64,000 nucleotides of DNA from Streptomyces durocortorensis (GTDB lineage: Bacteria > Actinomycetota > Actinomycetes > Streptomycetales > Streptomycetaceae). Location of the stretch: positions 2,604,001 through 2,668,000 of the forward strand of contig NZ_CP134500.1 of assembly GCF_031760065.1 (NCBI RefSeq), given 5' to 3'. The notes under the pieces were generated by a model. That model did no database searches, was not told the origin of the DNA, and saw nothing but the letters and a program-made list of their open reading frames with translations. Every line of letters starts with the position of its first letter. The stretch's first letter is position 1. This document shows positions 34,034-42,981 of the stretch, in pieces. The position numbers were made by a program, and so were the translations under genes.

Positions 34034-34870
34034 CTACGCTCCTCCGTGTGCCAGCAACGCAACGTGCGGGAGCGCCAACCTGCCCTTCGTCGACTGGAAT
34101 TCGGCACACAGTGCGTCGTACGCCTGCCTGGCCGCCGCCACCCCCTCCGTCCCCCGGCCGTTGAGGACCTGCCCGATCGCGCCGATCCCCCGCTCGGCCC
34201 CCGCCCACCACGTATCGGGGTCACAGCGGTGCTCCCAGGCCACCTCGGGGCACCGCACTCCCAGGAACCCGGCCGCGTCGAGCAGGGCGGCCAGGCCTTC
34301 CGGGTTACGGGGGAAGTCGTCCTCGGGGGCGAGTGCGGGGAGCCAGTCGGGGCAGGTGAGCCCGGCGGCCTGCGCGGCTCGGCCGATCAGGGTCTGGCCG
34401 GGCGCTCCGGGCGACCGCCAGATGGTGACCGCGACCCGGCCGCCGGGGCGGGTGACCCGGCGCAGCTCGGCGAGCGCTTCGCGCGGGCGGCCCACGTGGT
34501 TCAGGACGAAGTTGCCGACGACCGCGTCGAACGCGTCGTCTTCGTAGGGGAGCTCGGGGAGCCGGGCGATGCACGCCGCGATGCCCGGCACGGCCCGGCG
34601 GGAAGCGTCCACCATGCCGGGTTCGGCGTCGACCGCGTGCACGGCGGCACCGCGTGCGACGGCCGCGAGGCTGACGGTTCCGCTGCCGCAGCCCACGTCG
34701 AGGCCCCGGGAGCCCGGACCTACCTCGGCGGCGTCGAGGAGAGCCGGTACCGGGTGGGCGCAGAGGCGGGCGTAAGTGCGGTCGTACGCCTCGGCCTTGC
34801 CGGACCAGATGCGCCGCTCGGCACGGTCGAAGGGGGTGGTGGTGCGTGATGCCCTTGGAGACGTGGTCAT
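34034..34870 (-). CDS. Class I SAM-dependent methyltransferase
   Basis: A 278-aa methyltransferase. Motif I for AdoMet binding is GLDVGCGSGTVSLAA, motif II region is AVHAVDAEPGMVDASRR, and LPYEDDAFDAVVGNFVLNHV is typical of the UbiE/Methyltransf_11 group. Its ATG overlaps the stop of the upstream gene by 4 nt (34867-34870), so the two are coupled. The substrate cannot be read from the sequence. Confidence 0.88.
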   Translation of the reverse strand: MTTSPRASRTTTPFDRAERRIWSGKAEAYDRTYARLCAHPVPALLDAAEVGPGSRGLDVGCGSGTVSLAAVARGAAVHAVDAEPGMVDASRRAVPGIAACIARLPELPYEDDAFDAVVGNFVLNHVGRPREALAELRRVTRPGGRVAVTIWRSPGAPGQTLIGRAAQAAGLTCPDWLPALAPEDDFPRNPEGLAALLDAAGFLGVRCPEVAWEHRCDPDTWWAGAERGIGAIGQVLNGRGTEGVAAARQAYDALCAEFQSTKGRLALPHVALLAHGGA

Positions 34871-35337
34871 CCGGCCACTCCCTTCGGTTCGAGTTCGGCG
34901 AAGTCCTCGTGGAGCGCGTCGAGGTGGCGGCCGGTCGGTTCACCGGCCGGGGTCAGCTCCGCGATCCGCCAACGGGGCAGCTGCTCCTCGACCTCGGCGG
35001 GCAGCGACCCGTCCGCCGGGTCGGCCAGGGCGTACAGCACCCCGAACGCGGTCTCCCGGGCCACCTCACGGGCCAGCGCGCCGAGGTCCTCGGGGGTGAG
35101 CCCGGCGTCGAGGGCGCGGTCGACGGCGTCGGCGGCCGTGCCGTCGGCGCGGTAGGCGGCCACCCACTTCCCGGCGGCCGTGGCCCAGGCGTCGACGTCC
35201 TGCCACACCGTGCGCAGCAGCCGGTAGCGGGCGAGCTGCGGCAGCCCCTCGTAGACCTCGGACTCGGCCCAGTCGCGGGCGTCGCCGTCCGCGCCCAGGG
35301 CGGTGAAGAGGGCGGTCAGTCTGTCGAGTTCAGTCAT
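34867..35337 (-). CDS. Hypothetical protein coupled to a methyltransferase
   Basis: A 156-aa soluble, acidic protein with Trp/Tyr-containing helices (LPQLARYRLLRTVWQDVDAWATAAGKWVAAYRADG). No family is recognised with confidence. The ATG at 35337 (MTELDRLTALFTAL) is chosen although no good ribosome site precedes it. It precedes the methyltransferase with a 4-nt overlap and is divergent from the reductase gene at 35435. Confidence 0.7.
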   Translation of the reverse strand: MTELDRLTALFTALGADGDARDWAESEVYEGLPQLARYRLLRTVWQDVDAWATAAGKWVAAYRADGTAADAVDRALDAGLTPEDLGALAREVARETAFGVLYALADPADGSLPAEVEEQLPRWRIAELTPAGEPTGRHLDALHEDFAELEPKGVAG

Positions 35338-35434
35338 GTGCCGGGAGGCTAACCGATGAGTTTCTGCGCGGCGCGCGGTCAGTACATCCGTAATAGTGAG
35401 ACGTAAGAGCCCAGCGACATATCCAGGAGACCTG

Positions 35435-36007
35435 ATGCGCACCCTGATCAGCACCGCGTTCGTTTCGCTCGACGGCGTCGTGGAGGCCCCGGGCGGCGAG
35501 CCCGGCTACCGGAACTCGGGGTGGACCTTCAAGGACGTGGAGTTCCTCCCGGAGGCCTACGCCATCAAGGACCAGGAGCAGAAGGAGGCCGCCGCCATGC
35601 TGCTGGGCCGGGTCAGCTACGAGGCCTTCAGCCCGGTATGGCCGGGTATGGAGGAGTTCGCGTCGTACAAGGTGATGCCGAAGTACGTCGTCTCCACCAC
35701 CCTCGCCGAGGACGATCTGGTGTCCGACTGGGGCGACACCACGATCCTGCGCTCCCTGGACGAGGTGGCCGCCCTGAAGCGGACCGAGGGCGGCCCGATC
35801 ATCGTCCACGGCAGCGCCGCCCTGAACCGGAGCCTCGCGGACGCCGACCTCATCGACCGGTACAACCTGCTCGTCTTCCCGCTCCTGCTCGGCGCGGGCA
35901 AGCGCCTGTTCAGCGAGACGGACAAGGACCGCCAGAAGCTGAAGCTGGTCGAGCACGAGGCGTACGCGAACGGCATCCAGAAGAACGTGTTCGACGTCGT
36001 CCACTGA
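35435..36007 (+). CDS. Dihydrofolate reductase family protein (RibD C-terminal type)
   Basis: A 190-aa protein of the RibD_C/YyaP-like reductase group: MRTLISTAFVSLDGVVEAPGGEPG at the start, MLLGRVSYEAFSPVWPG, and GGPIIVHGSAALNRSLADADLID, which binds the pyridine nucleotide. Such proteins share the dihydrofolate reductase fold but their physiological substrates are mostly unknown. ATG at 35435 has AGGAGA upstream. No operon partner; the downstream 301 nt hold only degenerate repeats. Confidence 0.85.
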   Translation: MRTLISTAFVSLDGVVEAPGGEPGYRNSGWTFKDVEFLPEAYAIKDQEQKEAAAMLLGRVSYEAFSPVWPGMEEFASYKVMPKYVVSTTLAEDDLVSDWGDTTILRSLDEVAALKRTEGGPIIVHGSAALNRSLADADLIDRYNLLVFPLLLGAGKRLFSETDKDRQKLKLVEHEAYANGIQKNVFDVVH

Positions 36008-36308
36008 CACCGCGGTTCTCGGGGCTGCGGTTTCGGGATCGTGACTCTCGGGCCTGCGGTTCTCGGGCCTGCGGGGCCGGGAACCGCACACGACTTCCGT
36101 CCCGCAGGTGCCATCCGGGCGTCCTGGGACGACTACTCGGGGCGGACCTGTGCGGCCTGCATGCCCTTCGTCCCGCGCTCCCTCGCCCGACGGACTGGCT
36201 GGGCGCGCGAGTGAGCCCTCCGGCCTGGGCACATCCGGAATGACTAGACGAGAGATACGCCCCCAGCCGAGTCGGCGACCGTCCATGCGTTCGTGACAGG
36301 GTGATCGA
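36008..36308. other. Gap with degenerate GCGGTTCTCGGG repeats
   Basis: About 300 nt between the reductase and MepB genes. The first 75 nt contain near copies of GCGGTTCTCGGGCCT at 36012, 36027 and 36055, starting just after the reductase stop. The rest shows nothing convincing. Confidence 0.5.
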
Positions 36309-36902
36309 ATGGCGACGAACCGCGAGTACTCACCCGATCCCCAACCGACCGGCGTCACGCCGTGGCCGGACACCGCCCCGGTCCACGGTGATCTCCTCGC
36401 GGCGAAGGCCCTCGTCTACGACCCTTGCGGGTTCACCTGCTCGCAGCCGGTCCCCGAAGCCGAGAGTGCCGAGTACGCCGCCCACACGTTCACGCTTGAC
36501 GGACTCGCCGTCCGGTTCCGCGCCGCCAAGACGACCCCCACCAAGGTCGGCCAGTTCGTCACCGTGTGGAAGAGGTCCCCGGGCGGGCCCATCCAGCCCT
36601 TCGACGCGTCGGACTCCGTCGACCTGTTCGTCATCAGCACCCGCGACCAGCACCACCTCGGCCAGTTCGTCATTCCCAAGGACGTGCTTTGCCGGCACGG
36701 TGTCGTGTCGGTGAACGGTGCCGGGGGGAAGCGGGCCTTCCGCGTCTATCCGCCCTGGGTGACCACCACCAACCGCCAAGCCGACAGGGCGCAGGCGTGG
36801 CAGCTGGACTACTTCCTGCACCTGCCCCAGGACGGGTCCGTAGACTCCACCCGTGCCCAGGAGCTCTACCGCCCGTGGGGTGGCGCCGGCCCGGCCGGAT
36901 GA
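36309..36902 (+). CDS. MepB family protein
   Basis: A 197-aa protein resembling staphylococcal MepB, a small protein encoded near the mepRA multidrug efflux genes. Recognisable parts are LVYDPCGFTCSQPVPEAESAEYAAHTFTLDG, KVGQFVTVWKRSPGGPIQPFD and GQFVIPKDVLCRHGVVS followed by GKRAFRVYPPWVTTTNRQADRAQAWQLDYF. The biochemical function of the family is unknown. It stands alone; a terminator for the convergent acyl-CoA dehydrogenase gene follows at 36961-36997. Confidence 0.8.
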   Translation: MATNREYSPDPQPTGVTPWPDTAPVHGDLLAAKALVYDPCGFTCSQPVPEAESAEYAAHTFTLDGLAVRFRAAKTTPTKVGQFVTVWKRSPGGPIQPFDASDSVDLFVISTRDQHHLGQFVIPKDVLCRHGVVSVNGAGGKRAFRVYPPWVTTTNRQADRAQAWQLDYFLHLPQDGSVDSTRAQELYRPWGGAGPAG

Positions 36903-36960
36903 AGCGCCGGCACGACACCCGTCCGCGCGACGGCCCCCTGACTTCCCGCCCTCGCATGAC

Positions 36961-36997
36961 AACGGCCCCCGGCAGGTGGCGAATTCCGGGGGCCGTT
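36961..36997 (-). terminator. Terminator hairpin after the acyl-CoA dehydrogenase gene
   Basis: Perfect 12-bp inverted repeat AACGGCCCCCGG (36961-36972) / CCGGGGGCCGTT (36986-36997) with a 13-nt loop, 21 nt downstream of the dehydrogenase stop and also past the MepB stop. Confidence 0.8.
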
Positions 36998-37017
36998 CCG
37001 CGCGCTGCGCCGGGTCG

Positions 37018-38184
37018 TTACGGCAGGTTCCTCGCCATCACGATCCGCTGAACCTGATTCGTGCCTTCATAAATCTGGGTGATCTTGGCGTCGCGCATCA
37101 TGCGCTCGACGGGGTAGTCCCGCGTGTAGCCGTAGCCGCCGAGGAGCTGGACGGCGTCCGTGGTGACCTCCATGGCGACGTCGGAGGCGAAGCACTTGGC
37201 GGCGGCGCCCTGGAAGGTGAGGTCCGCGTCTCCGCGCTCGGACTTGGCGGCGGCCGCGTAGGTGAGCTGGCGGGCGGCCTCGATCTTCATGGCCATGTCG
37301 GCGAGCATGAACTGGATGCCCTGGAAGTCCGCGATCGGCTTCCCGAACTGCTTGCGCTCCTGGACGTACCCCTTGGCGTAGTCCAGCGCGCCCTGGGCGA
37401 TGCCGAGGGCCTGGGCCGCGATGGTGATGCGGGTGTGGTCCAGGGTCTTCATCGCGGTGGCGAAGCCGGTGCCCTCCTCGCCGATCATGCGGTCGGCGGG
37501 GATGCGGACGTTGTCGAGGTAGACCTCGCGGGTCGGGGAGCCCTTGATGCCGAGCTTCTTCTCGGGGGCGCCGAAGGACACGCCCTCGTCGGACTTCTCG
37601 ACGACGAACGCGGAGATGCCCTTGGAGCGCTTGGCCGGGTCGGTGACCGCCATGACCGTGTAGTACTCGGAGACGCCCGCGTTGGTGATCCAGCGCTTCA
37701 CACCGTTGAGGACCCAGAAGTCGCCGTCGCGCACGGCCTTCGTCTTCATGCCCGCCGCGTCCGATCCGGCGTCCGGCTCGGAGAGGGCGTACGAGAACAT
37801 CGCGTCGCCCTTGGCGAGCGGGCCCAGGTACTTCCGCTTCAGCTCCTCGGAGCCGGAGAGGATCACCGGGAGCGAGCCGAGCTTGTTGACGGCCGGGATC
37901 AGGGAGGAGGAGGCACAGGCGCGGGCCACTTCCTCGATCACGATGACCGTGGCGAGCGCGTCGGCACCGGCGCCGCCGTACTCCTCGGGTACGTGGACGG
38001 CGTGCAGGTCCGAGGCGACCAGGGCGTCCAGCGCCTCCTGCGGGAAGCGGCTCTCCTCGTCGACCGCGGCGGCGAAGGGGGCGATCTTCGTCTCGGCGAG
38101 CGCACGGATGGTCTCGCGGAGCATGTCGTGCTCCTCGGCCGGACGGTACAGGTCGAAATCGGTCGAACCCGCCAAGACGCTCAC
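37018..38184 (-). CDS. Acyl-CoA dehydrogenase
   Basis: A 388-aa FAD flavoprotein that introduces an alpha-beta double bond in acyl-CoA. Motifs include MFSYALSEPDAGSDAAGMKTKA at the substrate-flavin site, WITNAGVSEYYTVMAVTD, and the C-terminal IYEGTNQVQRIVMARNL, whose Glu is the catalytic base in the short/medium-chain subfamily. The GTG at 38184 is preferred with GGGGA upstream; an in-frame start at 38217 lies in the AT-rich promoter. It is divergent from the UDP-sugar dehydrogenase gene and stands alone, so the acyl substrate is unclear. Confidence 0.93.
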   Translation of the reverse strand: MSVLAGSTDFDLYRPAEEHDMLRETIRALAETKIAPFAAAVDEESRFPQEALDALVASDLHAVHVPEEYGGAGADALATVIVIEEVARACASSSLIPAVNKLGSLPVILSGSEELKRKYLGPLAKGDAMFSYALSEPDAGSDAAGMKTKAVRDGDFWVLNGVKRWITNAGVSEYYTVMAVTDPAKRSKGISAFVVEKSDEGVSFGAPEKKLGIKGSPTREVYLDNVRIPADRMIGEEGTGFATAMKTLDHTRITIAAQALGIAQGALDYAKGYVQERKQFGKPIADFQGIQFMLADMAMKIEAARQLTYAAAAKSERGDADLTFQGAAAKCFASDVAMEVTTDAVQLLGGYGYTRDYPVERMMRDAKITQIYEGTNQVQRIVMARNLP

Positions 38185-38194
38185 TCCCCAAATG

Positions 38195-38214
38195 CTAACT
38201 ACCGTTAAGTAACT
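38195..38214. promoter_or_regulatory. AT-rich operator candidate before the acyl-CoA dehydrogenase gene
   Basis: TAAC-TACC-GTTA (38196-38207) forms a short perfect dyad within an AT-rich patch that also repeats TAACT at 38196 and 38210. The location just upstream of the dehydrogenase GTG fits a TetR-type operator of fatty acid genes, but the arms are short. Confidence 0.3.
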
Positions 38215-38381
38215 CAATTTTAGTGTGCCGACCGCCCGACGGCATACGCGACCAGCACGTGAGCTTGCCGACAGGGGTGGGGCATAGGGGACCTATCGGG
38301 TGGATGGAGCTGCGAATTCCGGCCTCTCCCGCCCCGACTATGCTCGGTCCGCACCCTCGTCCGTACCCCCAGGAGCACTCC

Positions 38382-39725
38382 ATGGCCCTCAGGATCACTG
38401 TGATCGGCACCGGCTATCTCGGCGCCACCCATGCCGCGGCCATGGCCGAGCTGGGCTTCGAGGTCCTCGGGCTCGACGTCGTACCGGAGAAGATCGAGCT
38501 GCTCTCCACCGGGCGCGTGCCGATGTACGAGCCGGGGTTGGAGGAGCTGCTCCAGAAGCACGTCGTGGGCATCGAGGGCTCCACCGGGCGGCTGCGCTTC
38601 ACCACCTCCTGGGAGGAGGTCGGGGAGTTCGGGGACGTGCACTTCATCTGTGTGAACACTCCGCAGAAGCACGGCGAGTACGCCTGCGACATGAGCTACG
38701 TGGACAGCGCCTTCGAGTCGCTCGCCCCGCGGCTCACCCGGCCCGCCCTCGTCGTCGGCAAGTCGACCGTCCCCGTCGGCTCCGCCGCCCGCCTCGCGGC
38801 CCGCCTAGCCGAGCTGGCTCCGGTGGGCGAGGGCGCCGAACTGGCCTGGAACCCGGAGTTCCTGCGCGAGGGCTTCGCCGTGAAGGACACCCTGCACCCC
38901 GACCGGGTCGTCGTCGGCGTGCAGAGCGAGGGGGCCGAGAAGCTGCTGCGCGAGGTGTACGCCGTGCCGGTCGCGGAGGGCTCGCCGTTCGTGGTGACCG
39001 ACTTCCCGACCGCCGAGCTGGTGAAGACCTCCGCCAACTCCTTCCTCGCCACCAAGATCTCCTTCATCAACGCCATGGCCGAGGTCTGCGAGGCCGCCGA
39101 CGGGGACGTCGTGAAGCTCGCGGAGGCCATCGGGCACGACGAGCGGATCGGGAGCAAGTTCCTGCGGGCCGGGATCGGGTTCGGCGGCGGCTGTCTGCCC
39201 AAGGACATCCGCGCCTTCATGGCACGCGCCGGTGAGTTGGGCGCCGACCAGGCCCTGACCTTCCTCCGCGAGGTCGACTCCATCAACATGCGCCGCCGCG
39301 GCCACATGGTCGAGCTGGCCCGGGAGGCCGTGGGCGGCGAGTCGTTCCTCGGCAAGCGGGTGGCGGTGCTGGGCGCCGCGTTCAAGCCCGACTCCGACGA
39401 CGTACGCGACTCCCCCGCCCTCAATGTCGCCGGGCAGATCCACCTCCAGGGCGGTCAGGTGACCGTCTTCGACCCGAAGGGGATGGACAACGCCCGGCGG
39501 CTCTTCCCGACCCTCGGCTACGCGGACTCCGCGCTGGAGGCCGTTCGCGGTGCGGACGTCGTGCTGCATCTGACGGAGTGGCGCGAGTTCCGCAAGCTGG
39601 ACCCGGCGCAGCTGGGTGAGGCCGTATCCCGCCGGATCATCCTGGACGGGCGCAACGCCCTGGACAGCGCGGTCTGGCGCGAGGCCGGGTGGACCTACCG
39701 GGCGATGGGGCGGCCCAAGGCCTGA
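38382..39725 (+). CDS. UDP-glucose/GDP-mannose dehydrogenase family protein
   Basis: A 447-aa NAD-dependent nucleotide-sugar dehydrogenase that oxidises the C6 hydroxyl to a carboxylate. The Rossmann start ITVIGTGYLGATHAAAMAELGFEVLGLDV, STVPVGS, the substrate segment AWNPEFLREGFAVKD and the active-site cysteine in FGGGCLPKDIRAF are all present, followed by the C-terminal domain with AFKPDSDDVRDSP. UDP-glucose is the likeliest substrate (giving UDP-glucuronate for glycopolymers), but GDP-mannose is possible given the pathway genes to the left. AGGAG lies 6 nt before the ATG. Confidence 0.92.
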   Translation: MALRITVIGTGYLGATHAAAMAELGFEVLGLDVVPEKIELLSTGRVPMYEPGLEELLQKHVVGIEGSTGRLRFTTSWEEVGEFGDVHFICVNTPQKHGEYACDMSYVDSAFESLAPRLTRPALVVGKSTVPVGSAARLAARLAELAPVGEGAELAWNPEFLREGFAVKDTLHPDRVVVGVQSEGAEKLLREVYAVPVAEGSPFVVTDFPTAELVKTSANSFLATKISFINAMAEVCEAADGDVVKLAEAIGHDERIGSKFLRAGIGFGGGCLPKDIRAFMARAGELGADQALTFLREVDSINMRRRGHMVELAREAVGGESFLGKRVAVLGAAFKPDSDDVRDSPALNVAGQIHLQGGQVTVFDPKGMDNARRLFPTLGYADSALEAVRGADVVLHLTEWREFRKLDPAQLGEAVSRRIILDGRNALDSAVWREAGWTYRAMGRPKA

Positions 39726-39744
39726 GGCCCCCTGACCTGGGTCC

Positions 39745-39772
39745 GTCGGGAAGCCCGACTTCCCTTTTCTCT
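39745..39772 (+). terminator. Intrinsic terminator after the nucleotide-sugar dehydrogenase gene
   Basis: GTCGGG (39745-39750) and CCCGAC (39754-39759) form a 6-bp stem with a 3-nt loop followed by the T-rich run TTCCCTTTTCTCTTT, 20 nt after the stop codon. Confidence 0.5.
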
Positions 39773-39838
39773 TTCGTCCGGCTTTCTCGTCTCGTGCTCG
39801 TCTCGTCCGGCTTCTTGTTCGTCCGGCTCCTTTTCGGC

Positions 39839-39870
39839 CGTGCGGGCAGAAATCCGTGCGGGCAGAAATG
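39839..39870. repeat. 16-nt direct repeat before the SGNH hydrolase gene
   Basis: CGTGCGGGCAGAAATC (39839-39854) is immediately followed by CGTGCGGGCAGAAATG (39855-39870). It may be part of the promoter region; the preceding 60 nt also repeat TCGTCCGGCTT-like blocks. Confidence 0.7.
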
Positions 39871-39908
39871 CGTGTGCGCTCCAAGCATCCGGTTGGCAAG
39901 GTAGGAGC

Positions 39909-41111
39909 ATGGACGACTCGTACGACCCCGCTCCCACCTCCGACGCCACCCAGTGGATCTCCACCCCGCTCACCGACGCCCTGCTGCGCGGCGCCCTCGA
40001 ACTGGAGCGCACCGATCGCGGCGGCCTCCTCCCCCACCGGCTGCCCGCCCGTGCCCGCGCCCAGTTCGGCGGTGACGGACAAGTGGCCCAGGCCGAGGCG
40101 CAGCCCTCCGGTGTGCGGGTGGTGTTCCGTACCCGGGCCACCGCCGTCGAGCTGGACGTCCTCCGTACGAAGATGGGGTACCGGGGTGTTCCGCCCCGCC
40201 CGGACGGCGTGTACGAGCTGTACGTGGACGGCGAGCCGGCCGGCCGGGCCACGGCGGGCGGCGGCAACGTGGTCATGGTCGACATGTCCGACGGGTCCCG
40301 CGAGACGATCCCCGGCCCGGTCGGCGCGGTGCGGTTCGCCGGGCTGCCCGAGGGTGAGAAGACCGTCGAGATCTGGCTGCCGTACACCGAGACCACCGAG
40401 CTGATCGGGCTGCGAACCGACGCCCCCGTGAGCGCCGTGGAACCGGGCGGGCGGCGGGTGTGGCTGCACCACGGCAGCTCCATCAGCCACGGTTCCGCCG
40501 CCGAGAGCTCCGCCACGACCTGGCCCGCCCTGGGGGCGGCCGCGGGAGGTGTGGAGCTGGTCAACGTCGGCCTGGGCGGCAGCGCGCTGCTCGACCCGTT
40601 CACCGCTCGCGCTCTGCGGGACACCCCGGCGGACCTGGTCAGCGTCAAGGTCGGAATCAATCTGGTGAACCTCGACGGGATGCGGCTGCGCGTCTTCGGG
40701 CCCGCCGTACACGGATTCCTGGACACGATCCGCGAAGGCCATCCGACCGCGCCGCTACTCGTGCTCTCGCCGGTGTACTGCCCCATCCACGAGGACACCC
40801 CGGGGCCCGCCGCGCCGGAGTTCAGCGACGGGAAGGTCGCGTTCAAGGCCATGGGGGACCCGGCGGAGGCGGCGTTCGGCAAGCTGACGCTGAACGTCAT
40901 CCGCACGGAGCTGGCCCGGATCGTCGAGGAGCGGGCGGCGGACGATCCGAACCTGTACTACCTGGACGGCCGCGAGCTGTACGGCGAGGCGGACTTCGCC
41001 GACCTGCCGCTGCCCGACCAGCTGCACCCGGACGCGGCGGCCCACCGCCGCATGGGCGAGCGCTTCGGGGCACTCGCCTTCGGTCCGGGGGGACCGTTCG
41101 CGGCGGCGTAG
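39909..41111 (+). CDS. SGNH/GDSL-type esterase with N-terminal beta domain
   Basis: A 400-aa intracellular hydrolase without a signal peptide. Residues 1 to about 175 are a beta-sandwich-like domain, followed by the SGNH fold: block I HHGSSISHGSAAESS with the nucleophilic serine, block II VGLGGSALLDP, block III VKVGINLVN with the Asn, and block V DQLHPDAAAHRRMGERF with the Asp/His. This layout is that of acetyl-xylan or carbohydrate esterases of the GDSL family. GGAG precedes the ATG at 39909. Substrate unknown. The stop is followed by tandem repeats. Confidence 0.88.
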   Translation: MDDSYDPAPTSDATQWISTPLTDALLRGALELERTDRGGLLPHRLPARARAQFGGDGQVAQAEAQPSGVRVVFRTRATAVELDVLRTKMGYRGVPPRPDGVYELYVDGEPAGRATAGGGNVVMVDMSDGSRETIPGPVGAVRFAGLPEGEKTVEIWLPYTETTELIGLRTDAPVSAVEPGGRRVWLHHGSSISHGSAAESSATTWPALGAAAGGVELVNVGLGGSALLDPFTARALRDTPADLVSVKVGINLVNLDGMRLRVFGPAVHGFLDTIREGHPTAPLLVLSPVYCPIHEDTPGPAAPEFSDGKVAFKAMGDPAEAAFGKLTLNVIRTELARIVEERAADDPNLYYLDGRELYGEADFADLPLPDQLHPDAAAHRRMGERFGALAFGPGGPFAAA

Positions 41112-41200
41112 CCGGTTCGGCGGGCCCGCGTGCCCGCTGCCCGGCAGCCCGCGTGCCGGGTCCGCCGCCCCGTAGCCCGCGTGCCGGGTCCGGCGCCCCG
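41109..41200. repeat. 28-nt tandem repeat at the end of the SGNH hydrolase gene
   Basis: Two nearly identical copies (41145-41172 and 41173-41200) starting TAGCCCGCGTGCCGGGTCC or CAGCCCGCGTGCCGGGTCC, preceded by a degenerate copy that begins with the gene's own TAG stop (41109). Confidence 0.7.
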
Positions 41201-41228
41201 CCGCCCCCGTACGTACCGAGGCGGCGGG
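41197..41228. terminator. Hairpin between convergent SGNH hydrolase and dipeptidase genes
   Basis: CCCGCCGCC (41197-41205) pairs with GGCGGCGGG (41220-41228) across a 14-nt loop, positioned between two gene ends. Confidence 0.5.
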
Positions 41229-41235
41229 CCGCACG

Positions 41236-42429
41236 TCAGCCGAGCGGGCCGTCCAGCTCCGCGATCGTCGCGTGGGACGGGCCGCGTACGCTCTGCTCCT
41301 CGCGGGCGACGGCTTCCGCGTCGCGCAGCACCCGTACGGCGTTCTGCCAGGTCAGCTTGGCGAGGTCGCCCTCGGACCAGCCGCGCCGCAGCAGCTCGGC
41401 GATGAGGTTCGGGTAGCCGGAGACGTCCTCCAGGCCGCGCGGGGTGAACGCGGTGCCGTCGTAGTCGCCGCCGATGCCGATGTGGTCGATGCCCGCGACC
41501 TCGCGCATGCGGTCGAGGTGGTCGGCGATGGTGGCCACCGTGGCCTCGGGGCGCGGGTGGGCCGCCTCGAAGTCCTCGTGGATGCGCATCGCGACCGGGG
41601 TGGTGTCCAGGTGGTGCAGGCCGTGCTCGCGCATGTTGCGGTCGGCGGCCAGGGTCCAGGCGACGGCCTCGGGCAGCACGAACTTCGGGACGAAGGTCGC
41701 CATCGCGACGCCCCCGTTGGCCGGGAGGGCCGCGAGCACGTCGTCGGGAATGTTGCGCGGGTGGTCGCAGACCGCGCGGGCCGAGGAGTGCGAGAAGATC
41801 ACCGGCGCGGTGCTGGTGGCGAGCGCGTCGCGCATGACGCCGTCGGCGACGTGCGAGAGGTCGACCAGCATGCCGATGCGGTTCATCTCGCGGACGACCT
41901 CGTGGCCGAATGCGGAGAGACCGCCGAGGCGCGGCAGATCCGTCGCGCTGTCGGCCCAGTCGATGTTGTCGTTGTGGGTGAGCGTCATATAGCGGACGCC
42001 CAGGTCGTACAGCGCGCGCAGGGTGCCCAGGGAGTTGTTGATGGAGTGGCCGCCCTCGGCCCCCATCAGTGAGGCGATGCGGCCCTCGGCGCGGGCCTTC
42101 TCCAGGTCGTCGGCGGTGAGCGCGCGCCGCAGGTGCGTGGGGTAGCGGGCGATCAGCTCGGCGACGATGTCGATCTGCTCCAGCGTGGCGCTGACCGCCG
42201 CGTCGCCGGTCAGGTCGGTGCGCACGTACACGGACCAGAACTGGCCGCCGACCCCTCCCGCCCGCAGCCGGGCCAGGTCGGTGTGGAGCAGGCCGCGCTG
42301 GTCGGCGGCGATGTCCCGGGCGTCCAGGTCGTAGCCGACCTGCTCGCGCAGGGCCCAGGGGAGGTCGTTGTGGCCGTCGACGACGGGGTGGGCGGCGAGG
42401 AGTTCGCGGGCCCGCTGCACGTGGTCCAT
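41236..42429 (-). CDS. Membrane dipeptidase family (renal dipeptidase, M19)
   Basis: A 397-aa zinc dipeptidase of peptidase family M19. Ligand motifs are [14 protein letters not shown] (His-X-Asp), [16 protein letters not shown] (bridging Glu) and [14 protein letters not shown] and [22 protein letters not shown] (histidines), with [14 protein letters not shown] near the C-terminus. Although the family is called membrane dipeptidase, no signal peptide is present, so it is probably cytoplasmic and cleaves dipeptides. It lies 9 nt downstream of purE on the same strand and is likely cotranscribed with purE-purK. Confidence 0.92.
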   Translation of the reverse strand: MDHVQRARELLAAHPVVDGHNDLPWALREQVGYDLDARDIAADQRGLLHTDLARLRAGGVGGQFWSVYVRTDLTGDAAVSATLEQIDIVAELIARYPTHLRRALTADDLEKARAEGRIASLMGAEGGHSINNSLGTLRALYDLGVRYMTLTHNDNIDWADSATDLPRLGGLSAFGHEVVREMNRIGMLVDLSHVADGVMRDALATSTAPVIFSHSSARAVCDHPRNIPDDVLAALPANGGVAMATFVPKFVLPEAVAWTLAADRNMREHGLHHLDTTPVAMRIHEDFEAAHPRPEATVATIADHLDRMREVAGIDHIGIGGDYDGTAFTPRGLEDVSGYPNLIAELLRRGWSEGDLAKLTWQNAVRVLRDAEAVAREEQSVRGPSHATIAELDGPLG

Positions 42430-42438
42430 GCGCCTGCC

Positions 42439-42981
42439 CTACTTTCCGAAGCCGAAGGAGTCGGAGCCCTGGACCTTGGCCCGCAGGCGCTTGCCCTTCT
42501 CCGTGGCCTGGTCGTTCAACTCCTGGAGGAACTCCCCCATCCGCTCCTGGAGCGCGGGGTCCTGCGTGGCGAGGATGCGGGCGGCGAGCAGGCCCGCGTT
42601 GCGCGCGCCGCCGACCGAGACGGTGGCGACGGGGACCCCGGCGGGCATCTGGACGATGGAGAGCAGGCTGTCCATGCCGTCCAGGTACTTCAGCGGCACC
42701 GGGACGCCGATGACGGGCAGCGGGGTGACGGAGGCCAGCATGCCGGGCAGGTGGGCGGCCCCGCCCGCGCCCGCGATGATCGCCTTCAGGCCACGGCCCG
42801 CGGCCAGCTCTCCGTACGCGATCATCTCGCGCGGCATGCGGTGGGCGGAGACGACGTCGACCTCGTACGGGATCTCGAACTCGTCGAGCGCCTTGGCCGC
42901 CGCCTCCATGACGGGCCAGTCGGAGTCCGAGCCCATCACGATGCCGATCACGGGTGCGGCCGGTGCGGAGGGGGAAGTCAT
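42439..42981 (-). CDS. purE: N5-carboxyaminoimidazole ribonucleotide mutase
   Basis: A 180-aa class I PurE, converting N5-CAIR to CAIR in de novo purine synthesis. Signature segments are [29 protein letters not shown] and [15 protein letters not shown]. The ATG at 42981 overlaps the purK stop by 4 nt (ATGA), the classical coupling of the two steps. A longer in-frame extension upstream lies inside purK and is rejected. Confidence 0.97.
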   Translation of the reverse strand: MTSPSAPAAPVIGIVMGSDSDWPVMEAAAKALDEFEIPYEVDVVSAHRMPREMIAYGELAAGRGLKAIIAGAGGAAHLPGMLASVTPLPVIGVPVPLKYLDGMDSLLSIVQMPAGVPVATVSVGGARNAGLLAARILATQDPALQERMGEFLQELNDQATEKGKRLRAKVQGSDSFGFGK